Source of the DNA: Acidobacteriota bacterium
GTDB taxonomy: Bacteria > Acidobacteriota > Holophagae > Acanthopleuribacterales > Acanthopleuribacteraceae
Length of the DNA stretch: 64,000 bases
Assembly: GCA_020637335.1 (NCBI GenBank)
Contig: JACJWC010000008.1
Location: 1-64,000, forward strand
Reading direction: 5' to 3'
Shown: one piece after another, positions 18,501 to 26,697 of the stretch
Layout of the letters: each line of letters starts with the position of its first letter
How positions within the stretch are numbered: position 1 is the first letter of the stretch
Position numbers and translations under genes: made by a program
The notes under the pieces: model-generated
Seen by the model: the letters and a program-made list of their open reading frames with translations, nothing else
The model's database searches: none
What the model was told of the DNA's origin: nothing

Positions 18501-18890
18501 GAGGTTGCGTAAGGTTTCCACCTGTTCCTGCGGGTCCGGGTAGGGGAGGCGCGTGCCGCAGCCCCAAACCGGACCGGGCCAAGCTTCATCTTCGCGGAAA
18601 CGGCCAATCACATGGAAGTGGAATTGAGGCACCAAATTGCCCAGTGCACCCAGGTTGGTCTTAAACGGATGAACCCAGATTTCGAGCAGATCACAAGTCC
18701 AATTCAACTCGGCCAAAAAGTGGCTTTGTTCTTCGGCTTCGAGATCGGTCCACTCAATTACCTCGGCCACTTGAGGCACGAGGATCAGCCATGGAAAGCG
18801 TTGGTCATTGAGTAAACGCAATTGGCACAGGCCAAAGCTGTGGACCCAAAGGCTGTCGGCCTCCAAGCGGGGATGCAGAAAAAAGGTCAT
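18486..18890 (-). CDS. HIT-family (histidine triad) protein
   Basis: 134 residues. The C-terminal part carries QFHFHVIGRFREDEAWPGPVWG (split: QFHFHVIGR, then AWPGPVWG), matching bacterial HIT-domain proteins in which the first triad His is replaced by Gln. HIT proteins are nucleotide hydrolases or transferases; with Gln in that place the activity is less certain. The ATG at 18890 overlaps the stop of the hybrid kinase gene upstream (ATGA, 18887-18890), so it is co-translated with the kinase. An in-frame start six codons earlier lies inside the kinase gene and is less likely. Confidence 0.85.
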   Translation of the reverse strand: MTFFLHPRLEADSLWVHSFGLCQLRLLNDQRFPWLILVPQVAEVIEWTDLEAEEQSHFLAELNWTCDLLEIWVHPFKTNLGALGNLVPQFHFHVIGRFREDEAWPGPVWGCGTRLPYPDPQEQVETLRNLLLTL

Positions 18891-21800
18891 ACGTTTTGTT
18901 TCACCCAAAAGCGAATCTTCTCAAATAACTCTTTCGGATTAAAGGGTTTGGTGATGTAGTCGTTCATGCCCATCTCCTCCGCCTTCGCACGGCCATCACT
19001 TAAAGCATCTGCCGTAAGGGCCAGGATCGGGGTCGTGATGCCCAATTGGCGAATTTGACGGGTTGCTTGGTAGCCATCGAGGATGGGCATTTGCAAGTCC
19101 ATCAAGATCAAATCGTATTGGTTATGTTCGGCTTTAGTTACTGCTTCCTGACCATTGCGTGCATGATCCAGGTTGACCTGCCATTTGCCGAGAAACTTGG
19201 AGACCACCATCACGTTGACCGGATTGTCTTCAACCAGGAGCACGCGAACACCCAATTGGTCAAACGCCAAAGAACTGGATTTGTGGGATTCGTTCCCCGG
19301 CCCATCGGTTAGTGCAAAATCAATCGAAAAGGAAAAAGTGGAACCTTTGCCCGGTTGGGATACGACTTGAATATCGCCACCCATGAGCTGAATCAATCCA
19401 CGGGAAATCGCCAGGCCCAGACCCGTCCCGCCGTGACGCCGACTGGTATCTGATTCAGCCTGCATAAAGCGTTCGAAGATCAGTTGATGCTTTTCAGGCG
19501 GGATGCCAATGCCAGAATCGATGACGGCGAAATAGACCCGCACATGGGTGGACCTCAGTAGTTCATAATTGGCCTCCAAGCGAACAAAGCCTTCCTCTGT
19601 GAATTTAAGTGCGTTGCTGAGCAGATTGTTGAGGACCTGGGCCAAGCGCAAGGCATCACCCATCATCCAGGCCGGCATTTCCATAGGCACACGCAAATCT
19701 AAACGGATGCCCTTGGCTTCGGCCCGGAAGAAGAAACTGTTGGCCATGCGCTTTAACAGGGGTACCAGTTCAAAGGGGATGGCCTCCAATTGAACTTTGC
19801 CGGCTTCAATCTTATTAAAGTCCAACAAATCATTAATCAGTTCCAGTAGATTTTCGGCGGAAAACAACAGCGTTTCGAGATTTTCCAACTGGGCACCAGA
19901 GGGGGCGTCATCGCGTAATAGATGCGCTAATCCGATCACTGCATTCATGGGCGTACGAATTTCGTGACTCATCATGGAAAGAAAATCGCTTTTGGCCCGG
20001 GTCGCCGCCTCTGCAGCATCGCGGGCACGCACCAGCTCCTGCTCCATCAGTTTGCGTTCAGTAATGTCTTGATGGATACCGGATACTTTGATCACGCGGC
20101 CCTCTTCGTTGAGAACCGGTTCTGTCATGCTGAGCAAATACTTCATGCGCCCTTGTTCAAACACCAGGCGGATCTCTGTATCCAATTTTGCTTTATTGCG
20201 TATGGTGGAAAGGACCAACTTTTCTAAAGGTTTGCGATCGTCTGGATGGACGCGTTGCCAAAAGCGTTCGGTTTCATCTTCACCGGGCGTCAATTCCAAA
20301 ATGCGCAACAGCTCCTCTGAACGCAAAAAGGAGCGGCTGGCCAAATCGAATTCCCAATGGCCCAAGCGGGCTAATCGTTGAGCGGAGAGCAAACGGCTTT
20401 GATTATCCCGCAGGGCCATTTCCATTTTTTTGCGCTGATCAATCAGCGTTCGAAAGGACAGATAGCGTTGAGGCTTCCCGTTTTCACCTAGCAACGGAAC
20501 AATAGTGGAATCCACCCAATAATACCGCCCACTTTTTGTTTGATTGCAGATTTCGCCACGCCACACTTTGCCATTGGCTATTGTGCGCCACATTTCTTTA
20601 AAGAAGGGCGGATCGTGGTAATCACTTTTAATGATGCGATGATTGGCGCCAATGAGTTCCTTGGGACTGTATTCGGAAACCCGACAAAAATATTCATTGC
20701 AGAAGGTGATATTGCCCTGCACATCTGTAATGGAAACCAGGCCAGCCTGGTCCATGGCGAATTTAAAGTTGGCACTCTCTTTGAGCGCTTCATTCAAAAG
20801 TTCGTCATGTAACAATTTTTCAGTGATGTCGTGGGTGACACAGTAGATTCGTTTCTCATTGACATCCGAATAAGCTGACCAGGACAACCAGCGATACTGA
20901 CCCTGATCCGTGCGGTAGCGATTGACAAACCCGCTCACTTCCCCGCCGTATTTCAGTAACCCATCGTAGGTTTGAAGGGTTCGCTCAACATCTTCGGGAT
21001 GGATAAAATCGAGAAAGGGTCGATTGAGTAATTCCTCTTCAGACCAACCCAAAACCCGCTGCCATGCAGGGTTAATATCCAGGAACCGTCCATTGAACCC
21101 AGCAATGCAGACAGGCTCACCCGAGAGATCAAACAGTTTTTTGTATTCCCGCATGCGCAGTTCAAGTTCGCGCTGATGGGTGATGTCCTGCATGGTGCCA
21201 AACAGGCGGTAAATATGGCCAGCCTCATCGCGTTCCGCATTGATGATGACCCGGACCCAGATTTCGCGATATTGGGCCGTGACCAAAGCAAATTCCAAAT
21301 CCAAGGATTGGCCAGTTAACGAAACCAGTTGAATGGCCTGTTCCAATTCCTCGCGATAATCCTCCCGATAGAACCCGATTGCATCTTCCAGGCTGGGCTC
21401 AAAATCGGGCTCCACTTCGTGAATCTGGTAAACCTGTTCACTCCAGGTCGGTTTCATGCTTTCCAGATCCAGTTCCCAGCCGCCCAACTTGGCCAAGCGA
21501 CCGGCTTCGCGCAGGAGCGCGGCCATTTTGAGATGTTCCGCTTCTTTTTTCTTTTGCTCGGAGATATCCGAAGCAATGCCCAAATAACCCACGACTTCAT
21601 CTTGCAGGTTGCGCATGGCCGTTACCGAAAGCATAACCGGAAACTTGCTGCCATCCTTGCGCACATAGGTCCATTCGTTGCGATCGGCGACCCGTTGTTC
21701 ACGTGCTTTTACAACAAACGTATCAAAGCCGGGCTCGACCGGTTTTTTTAAGGCTTGACTCAGCGCTGCAGCGCGCTGGGCAACTTCTGCTCCAACGTGG

Positions 21801-22363
21801 ATGATGGCTGGCGTCTCCTTGCCAACCACCTCTTCCGCCCGATAACCCAAAAGACTTTCTGCCGCGCGATTAAAGAACTTGATAATCCCGTCAGGTTCGG
21901 TGGCAATGACTGAATATTCGGTCGCATTGAGCAGGGCATCCAAGTATTGGCTAACCTCGTGATGGTGGTGCTCAATACTCTTATGGGCAGAAATATCTTC
22001 AAAGTAACAGACAAACCCCGCCTGACCTTCGATCAATTCACTCAGCCAGCGCAGCGATACTTGGAACCAAGACGCCTGACCCTTGCTCAGCATTAACAAC
22101 TCTCTCTGGATGGGTTGGGCTAACTGACCCCGTTTCAGATGTTCCAGCATGAACTTTTGATCCTCTGAATGTAACGTCTCCAACCAACACAACCGGCCTT
22201 GCGTATCAAACGAAAATAAGGCCTTTGCGCGGTCATTGGCCCATTGACCTTCACCGCGCGAATCCAGGATCAGGATGGCCATGGGCGCGTGTTCCAGGAT
22301 GCCGATTGAAGGGATTGTCAGCTTGGGCATGTCCGGATGCTGAGAAAAAGGCTGCTGTTTCAA
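18887..22363 (-). CDS. Hybrid sensor histidine kinase with six PAS domains
   Basis: 1158 residues from a TTG start, chosen because ACAGGAG lies five bases upstream; a GTG 39 bases earlier has no such site. It has no clear membrane helix, so it is probably cytoplasmic. About six PAS domains run from residue 20 to 770 (for example TEPDGIIKFFNRAAESLLGY, FNGRFLDINPAWQRVLGW, DVQGNITFCNEYFCRVSEY). Next come a HisKA box with the phospho-acceptor His in MMSHEIRTPMNA, an HATPase_c domain (NLLSNALKF; GGTGLGLAIS) and a C-terminal receiver with the phospho-accepting Asp in LILMDLQMP. It should pass phosphate on to an unlinked Hpt or regulator. The HIT-family gene follows with a four-base overlap. Confidence 0.95.
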   Translation of the reverse strand: MKQQPFSQHPDMPKLTIPSIGILEHAPMAILILDSRGEGQWANDRAKALFSFDTQGRLCWLETLHSEDQKFMLEHLKRGQLAQPIQRELLMLSKGQASWFQVSLRWLSELIEGQAGFVCYFEDISAHKSIEHHHHEVSQYLDALLNATEYSVIATEPDGIIKFFNRAAESLLGYRAEEVVGKETPAIIHVGAEVAQRAAALSQALKKPVEPGFDTFVVKAREQRVADRNEWTYVRKDGSKFPVMLSVTAMRNLQDEVVGYLGIASDISEQKKKEAEHLKMAALLREAGRLAKLGGWELDLESMKPTWSEQVYQIHEVEPDFEPSLEDAIGFYREDYREELEQAIQLVSLTGQSLDLEFALVTAQYREIWVRVIINAERDEAGHIYRLFGTMQDITHQRELELRMREYKKLFDLSGEPVCIAGFNGRFLDINPAWQRVLGWSEEELLNRPFLDFIHPEDVERTLQTYDGLLKYGGEVSGFVNRYRTDQGQYRWLSWSAYSDVNEKRIYCVTHDITEKLLHDELLNEALKESANFKFAMDQAGLVSITDVQGNITFCNEYFCRVSEYSPKELIGANHRIIKSDYHDPPFFKEMWRTIANGKVWRGEICNQTKSGRYYWVDSTIVPLLGENGKPQRYLSFRTLIDQRKKMEMALRDNQSRLLSAQRLARLGHWEFDLASRSFLRSEELLRILELTPGEDETERFWQRVHPDDRKPLEKLVLSTIRNKAKLDTEIRLVFEQGRMKYLLSMTEPVLNEEGRVIKVSGIHQDITERKLMEQELVRARDAAEAATRAKSDFLSMMSHEIRTPMNAVIGLAHLLRDDAPSGAQLENLETLLFSAENLLELINDLLDFNKIEAGKVQLEAIPFELVPLLKRMANSFFFRAEAKGIRLDLRVPMEMPAWMMGDALRLAQVLNNLLSNALKFTEEGFVRLEANYELLRSTHVRVYFAVIDSGIGIPPEKHQLIFERFMQAESDTSRRHGGTGLGLAISRGLIQLMGGDIQVVSQPGKGSTFSFSIDFALTDGPGNESHKSSSLAFDQLGVRVLLVEDNPVNVMVVSKFLGKWQVNLDHARNGQEAVTKAEHNQYDLILMDLQMPILDGYQATRQIRQLGITTPILALTADALSDGRAKAEEMGMNDYITKPFNPKELFEKIRFWVKQNV

Positions 22364-22442
22364 CGAAACTCCTGTCCGCGACTTATCGGTCCACCGACCC
22401 ACCTACATAAGTGCTTACTCCCCTTTGGAACGGCCTGTTCAC

Positions 22443-22456
22443 ATGACAAATGTCAT
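22443..22456. promoter_or_regulatory. Dyad operator candidate before the ABC/two-component operon
   Basis: ATGACA-AA-TGTCAT is a perfect inverted repeat 73 bases before the ABC ATPase start. Its position and symmetry suit a dimeric NarL/DesR-type response regulator, and the operon encodes one. Assignment is by inference. Confidence 0.5.
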
Positions 22457-22528
22457 AAAAAAGTGGGGAGGAACCTTACTGGGTAGCGTGATTTTGTGAA
22501 CCCATACTGAAAAGTGAAGGAGGACGTT

Positions 22529-23422
22529 ATGACAGAAACCATTGCGCGTTGGCAATCCGTGAATCAGTTTTATGGGAAACACCACGCACTCAAAGATTTG
22601 GATGTAGAGTTGAAGGCGGGTCAGGTCACTGCCCTGTTGGGCCCCAATGGCGCGGGCAAAACGACCGCCATTAAATTGATCCTCGGCCTATTGACACCCA
22701 GCAAAGGCTCGGTCAGCTTGTTTGGCAAATCGCCGCACCGCCGTGAAGCGCGGGTGCATATCGGCGCCATGCTTCAGGCCGGATCCGTGCCCGAGACCCT
22801 GACAGTACGCGAACACTTTCAGGTGTTCCGCAGTTATTATCCGAACCCACTGCCCCTTGAGAGCCTGCTGCAAAAGACCCAGTTGGAGTCCTGTGCCAAC
22901 CAGCGATTCGGGCGTTTATCCGGCGGCCAAAAACAACGGGTCCTGTTTGGCTTGGCCCTGGCCGGTAACCCCGAACTGCTTTTTCTCGACGAGCCGACGG
23001 TCGGCATGGATATTCTCTCGCGACGCCAATTCTGGCAATCCATCCAGGCCCTCAGAAACCAGGGCAAAACGATTCTGGTCACCACCCATTATTTGGAAGA
23101 AGCCCAAGCGATTGCTGACCGGGTCATCGTTCTGGACAAAGGTCAACTCATCGCCGACATGAACCCCCACACCTTGCGCAGTCAATTCGGTCGTAAAAAG
23201 GTTGCTTTTCGCTGTGCAGACCTGCGCCTGGATCAAGTCGAATCGCATGGTCAGATCCTGAGCCATGAAGGCGATCGCTGGCAGCTATTGTGCGATGAAC
23301 CCGAATCTTTCCTGCGCTGGGCCCTTGCCCACTTTAACGAATTGACCGAGCTGGAAATCCAGCCATTAACCCTGGAAGATGCCTATTTGGCCTTAACCGA
23401 AAATGTGGAGGAAGCCGTATGA
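22529..23422 (+). CDS. ABC transporter ATP-binding protein (ABC-2 exporter)
   Basis: 297 residues. Walker A GPNGAGKTT, signature LSGGQKQRV and Walker B LLFLDEPTVGMD are all intact, followed by the H-loop in TTHYLEEA. The C-terminal extension (about 215-297) is typical of drug/lipid exporter ATPases of the CcmA/DrrA group. The start at 22529 follows AAGGAGG; a start five codons earlier is less likely. It overlaps the permease gene by four bases (23419-23422). With the permease and the two-component pair downstream, it resembles the Bacillus yvfRSTU layout. Confidence 0.95.
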   Translation: MTETIARWQSVNQFYGKHHALKDLDVELKAGQVTALLGPNGAGKTTAIKLILGLLTPSKGSVSLFGKSPHRREARVHIGAMLQAGSVPETLTVREHFQVFRSYYPNPLPLESLLQKTQLESCANQRFGRLSGGQKQRVLFGLALAGNPELLFLDEPTVGMDILSRRQFWQSIQALRNQGKTILVTTHYLEEAQAIADRVIVLDKGQLIADMNPHTLRSQFGRKKVAFRCADLRLDQVESHGQILSHEGDRWQLLCDEPESFLRWALAHFNELTELEIQPLTLEDAYLALTENVEEAV

Positions 23423-24168
23423 ACCTGAATGTCTACCGATTGGAGAGCCAAAGCGAATTCCTGAAACTCTGGCGGATGCCGTCGTTCAGCTTGCCATCTA
23501 TTTTGTTCCCCGTCTTTTTCTATCTGCTGTTTGGCATCGCGATGGGTGGCAGTCGCGCAGCCGGATCGACCACAATCGCCACCTACCTGATGGCCAGCTA
23601 CGGCTGTTTCGGTCTGCTCGGCACCTGTATGTTTGGATTTGGTGCAAGCCTGGCCATTGAACGCGAACAGGGCTGGCTGACCTTGAAACGCACAACGCCA
23701 ATGCCACCCAGTAGCCTATTTGTCGCCAAAACGGTCATGGCCATGTTGTTTGGGCTGATCATCCTGCTCCTGTTGGTGGCCTGTGGACTTCTGTCCGGTG
23801 CCGTCCATCTCACTGCAGATCAATGGGTGCGCTTCTTTGCGATCTCACTGTTCAGCGTCTTTCCTTTTAGCGTAATTGGTTTGTGCTTGGGATTCTCCGT
23901 GGGCGGCAAAGCGGCACCGGCCATCGCTAATCTGATTTACCTGCCACTCAGTTTTGCCAGTGGCTTGTGGTTTCCGATTGAGATGATGCCCGGCTTTTTC
24001 AAGAAATTGGCTCCGGCCCTGCCGCCATTTCATCTCAACCAACTGCTGTTGGGTAGCTTTGGCTCAGGCGATGGCAAGACCCTGCAACACCTGCTGTTCC
24101 TGCTGGTCTTTACGTTGTTGGGTTATGGGCTGGTCTCTGTCTTGTACCGGCGAAGCCAGGCCAATTGA
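23419..24168 (+). CDS. ABC-2 type transporter permease
   Basis: 249 residues with six predicted membrane helices (about 25-45, 55-80, 105-130, 135-160, 170-190 and 220-240). This is the usual ABC-2 permease size. The N-terminal VYRLESQSEFLKLWRMPSFSLPS segment before helix 1 is an amphipathic lead-in typical of the family. The start overlaps the stop of the ATPase gene (ATGA), giving 1:1 translation with its partner. Exported substrate unknown; family members move drugs, lipids or peptides. Confidence 0.93.
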   Translation: MNLNVYRLESQSEFLKLWRMPSFSLPSILFPVFFYLLFGIAMGGSRAAGSTTIATYLMASYGCFGLLGTCMFGFGASLAIEREQGWLTLKRTTPMPPSSLFVAKTVMAMLFGLIILLLLVACGLLSGAVHLTADQWVRFFAISLFSVFPFSVIGLCLGFSVGGKAAPAIANLIYLPLSFASGLWFPIEMMPGFFKKLAPALPPFHLNQLLLGSFGSGDGKTLQHLLFLLVFTLLGYGLVSVLYRRSQAN

Positions 24169-24217
24169 TTGAGTTTAGGCCTGTTTATCGTTAGCATCGG
24201 AACCAGGGTGAGGTGAC

Positions 24218-25282
24218 ATGCGGTTATTACCAAAAACTTTAGAGCTGGGCTGGGGTCCCTACTTTTGGTTGGTTTATCTAGTGCCCGCCCTATTTGTCAC
24301 CATCACCCTGGACAACCTGCCCTATCAGCTCTTTTTCGCCAGCGGCCTGCTGGCCTTTTTCTTTTTGTATTTCCGCGGCTATTGGTTAACAGGCAAAGAC
24401 CTCTACCAAACCTACTTCGGATTGATGGGGCTCGGCCTGATCTACACCCCGTTTAGTCCCGTATTCAGCGTGTATTTTGTTTATTCGGGTGCTTTTTTGG
24501 GCCGGATTGGTCCACCCAAACACGCTTATCTTTTGGTCAGTTTCTTATTTGCAGTTGTGGTCGCCCAAGCTTTGTTCTTGCCGCCTCCGCTTTTTGCACA
24601 ATTGATTCCGGCCGTTGTTTTATTAATCGTTGCCGTGCCCAACATACAGATGGCGGCCCAGCATAAATTAAAAAATGAATTGCTGCGCAGTCAGGAGGAA
24701 GTAGAACACTTAAGTCGTGTAGCTGAACGGGAACGCATCGCGCGGGACCTGCACGATCTGTTGGGCCACTCGCTGTCCTTAATCGTGCTCAAGGCCCAAT
24801 TGGCCAAAAAGCTCGTAAGCGCAGACCCCGATCGGGCAACCCACGAATTGGCAGATTTGGAGAGAGAAGCTCGGGCCATGTTGGCCGAGACGCGAAAAGC
24901 CATTCAAGGCTGGCAGGCGCGAACATTGGAAGAGGAGATTAAACAAGCCCGCAACAGTCTGGAAACGGCCGGGATTGCCTTCAATGCCAAAATCGCCAAA
25001 CTCGAAATACCCGAACGTTTGGAAACCGCGATGGCCTTGATCTTGCGCGAGGCGACTACCAATATTCTGCGTCATGCCCGAGCCCGACAATGCACGGTCC
25101 AACTGGAAAAAAGCCAGCATTGGCATTTGGAAATAGCCGATGACGGCTGCGGTATGCAGGGCCAAGAAGGCTCAGGCCTGGCGGGAATGCGGGCGCGTTG
25201 CGAGGCCTTGTCAGGCCAAATGGCCATCACATCCGAGGCAGGCACTTATCTCAGCTTTCAATTTCCTTTGGAGGCCCAATGA
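24218..25282 (+). CDS. DesK-type sensor histidine kinase
   Basis: 354 residues. The first 150 residues hold about five membrane helices with short loops, so the signal is probably sensed in the membrane. A coiled segment (about 150-165) leads to a HisKA_3 dimerisation box with the phospho-acceptor His in RERIARDLHDLLGHSLS. An HATPase_c domain with LREATTNILRHARA and GSGLAGMRARCE follows. This architecture is that of DesK/YvfT. It overlaps the response regulator gene by four bases. It probably senses membrane or envelope state and controls the exporter just upstream. Confidence 0.92.
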   Translation: MRLLPKTLELGWGPYFWLVYLVPALFVTITLDNLPYQLFFASGLLAFFFLYFRGYWLTGKDLYQTYFGLMGLGLIYTPFSPVFSVYFVYSGAFLGRIGPPKHAYLLVSFLFAVVVAQALFLPPPLFAQLIPAVVLLIVAVPNIQMAAQHKLKNELLRSQEEVEHLSRVAERERIARDLHDLLGHSLSLIVLKAQLAKKLVSADPDRATHELADLEREARAMLAETRKAIQGWQARTLEEEIKQARNSLETAGIAFNAKIAKLEIPERLETAMALILREATTNILRHARARQCTVQLEKSQHWHLEIADDGCGMQGQEGSGLAGMRARCEALSGQMAITSEAGTYLSFQFPLEAQ

Positions 25283-25881
25283 TTCGTATTTTGTTGGCCG
25301 AGGATCAGGCCATGGTGCTCGGTGCGTTGGCTGCGCTGCTCAATCTGGAAACCGATCTTGACGTTGTGGGTTGCGCCAAAAACGGAAATGAAGCGCTTCA
25401 GCTTTGCCAAACCGCAAACCCCGATGTTTTGGTCACGGATATTGAAATGCCCGGTATGACGGGACTCGATCTGGCCGCCCAACTCAAAGCCCTAAAAAGC
25501 AAAACCCGTGTCCTGATCCTGACGACCTTTGCCCGGCCCGGCTTCCTGCGTCGCGCGCTTGAGGCCGGGGTGAATGGCTACCTGCTCAAGGATGCGCCTG
25601 CTGATCAGTTGGCCGATGCGGTCCGTCGCGTTGCCCAAGGACTTCGGGTGATTGATCCGGAGCTGGCTTTGGCCGCTTGGAGTGACCCCAATCCCCTAAG
25701 TGAACGCGAACGTCAGATCCTCAACTTGGCCGGCACGGGTCTGACCAACCAGGAAATCGCCGAAACCTTGCACTTGGCCGAAGGGACGGTGCGGAACTAC
25801 CTGTCCGAAACGCTGGCCAAATTGGATGCGCGTAACCGGGTCGAGGCCTATCGCCTTGCCAAACAAAAGGGCTGGTTGTAG
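25279..25881 (+). CDS. NarL/DesR-type response regulator
   Basis: 200 residues. Receiver domain with the acidic pair in LLAEDQ, phospho-acceptor Asp in LVTDIEMPG and Lys in YLLKDAP. C-terminal LuxR-type helix-turn-helix: LSERERQILNLAGTGLTNQEIA, then GTVRNYLSETLAKL. The ATG at 25279 is chosen because it overlaps the kinase stop (ATGA), has GGAGG upstream and starts directly with the receiver. The likely site for it is the dyad at 22443-22456, giving autoregulation of the operon. Confidence 0.94.
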   Translation: MIRILLAEDQAMVLGALAALLNLETDLDVVGCAKNGNEALQLCQTANPDVLVTDIEMPGMTGLDLAAQLKALKSKTRVLILTTFARPGFLRRALEAGVNGYLLKDAPADQLADAVRRVAQGLRVIDPELALAAWSDPNPLSERERQILNLAGTGLTNQEIAETLHLAEGTVRNYLSETLAKLDARNRVEAYRLAKQKGWL

Positions 25882-25953
25882 GGGCCAAACCGAAAACCCG
25901 CTGCACAAAATGGATTCCAATTCGACTATGTGATTTTGCCCTTGTTATGCTCG

Positions 25954-26499
25954 CTACAGACCCAGAAATGCACCGATGACCAGGGCCAAAATACCCAGTT
26001 CTGCAGTGCCCAGGATCATGGCCAAAAGTAACCATTTGCTGGACTGGCCCAATCTTTTAGACAGGCGGATGGCTTCCATGCTGTTGGCTAAACTGATGAA
26101 GGGTGAAAACGGGAATAGCGGGATGACCAGAAACCACCAAGCATTTTTGATCCGGCGTTTGAGTTCCTTGAGTTGCGCCTGATGCTCGACTTCCGGATCT
26201 TCCGCCTCAAATGCCACAGCATCCGTCACTTCACTGTCTGAATAGGTCTCCAATAGCGATTGGGCTGCCTCCACCGAAGTTTGCGGCACCTTGATTTGGA
26301 ATGCCGTATCGGGGACTGAACCCATGGCCAACGCATTGCCCACCCCCATTGGTACCAACACACTGTCGACCTCATTGGCTTCCAGGTAGGCCCCTATGGC
26401 CAATGCTTCTACCTGGTTTTGGGCGATGAACAGGGTGACCAAAGGTTCTTGCGTTTCTTCCAGTTCAAGCGATTTGGGTGATTCATAAGGGGATTTCAT
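25954..26499 (-). CDS. DUF2007-like protein with C-terminal membrane helices
   Basis: 181 residues. Residues 25-90 resemble the DUF2007 putative signal-transducing domain (TLFIAQNQVEALAIGAYLEANEV, then VPQTSVEAAQSLLE), a PII-like small fold. A charged linker follows, then two hydrophobic segments (about 120-143 and 155-180) that should anchor it in the membrane. GAGG lies six bases before the ATG at 26499. Function unknown. It converges with the response regulator gene and is divergent from the giant PKD-like protein gene. Confidence 0.7.
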   Translation of the reverse strand: MKSPYESPKSLELEETQEPLVTLFIAQNQVEALAIGAYLEANEVDSVLVPMGVGNALAMGSVPDTAFQIKVPQTSVEAAQSLLETYSDSEVTDAVAFEAEDPEVEHQAQLKELKRRIKNAWWFLVIPLFPFSPFISLANSMEAIRLSKRLGQSSKWLLLAMILGTAELGILALVIGAFLGL

Positions 26500-26697
26500 G
26501 GCAACCTCAGGCACCCACTCTTAACGATCTCTACGCTCCTGTCAACGTCTAACCCGATCCGATTAGAGCTAAAATTTGTGGTGGATCACCCTTTCGGCGA
26601 TTTCAGCGCGAATCCGTTGAAAAGAAATGGATTCCCTCTTAAGTTGGGTCGTTAGGGCACCGAATCCATGGGAAACGGTGGTGCGGGGGGAGTAGAT

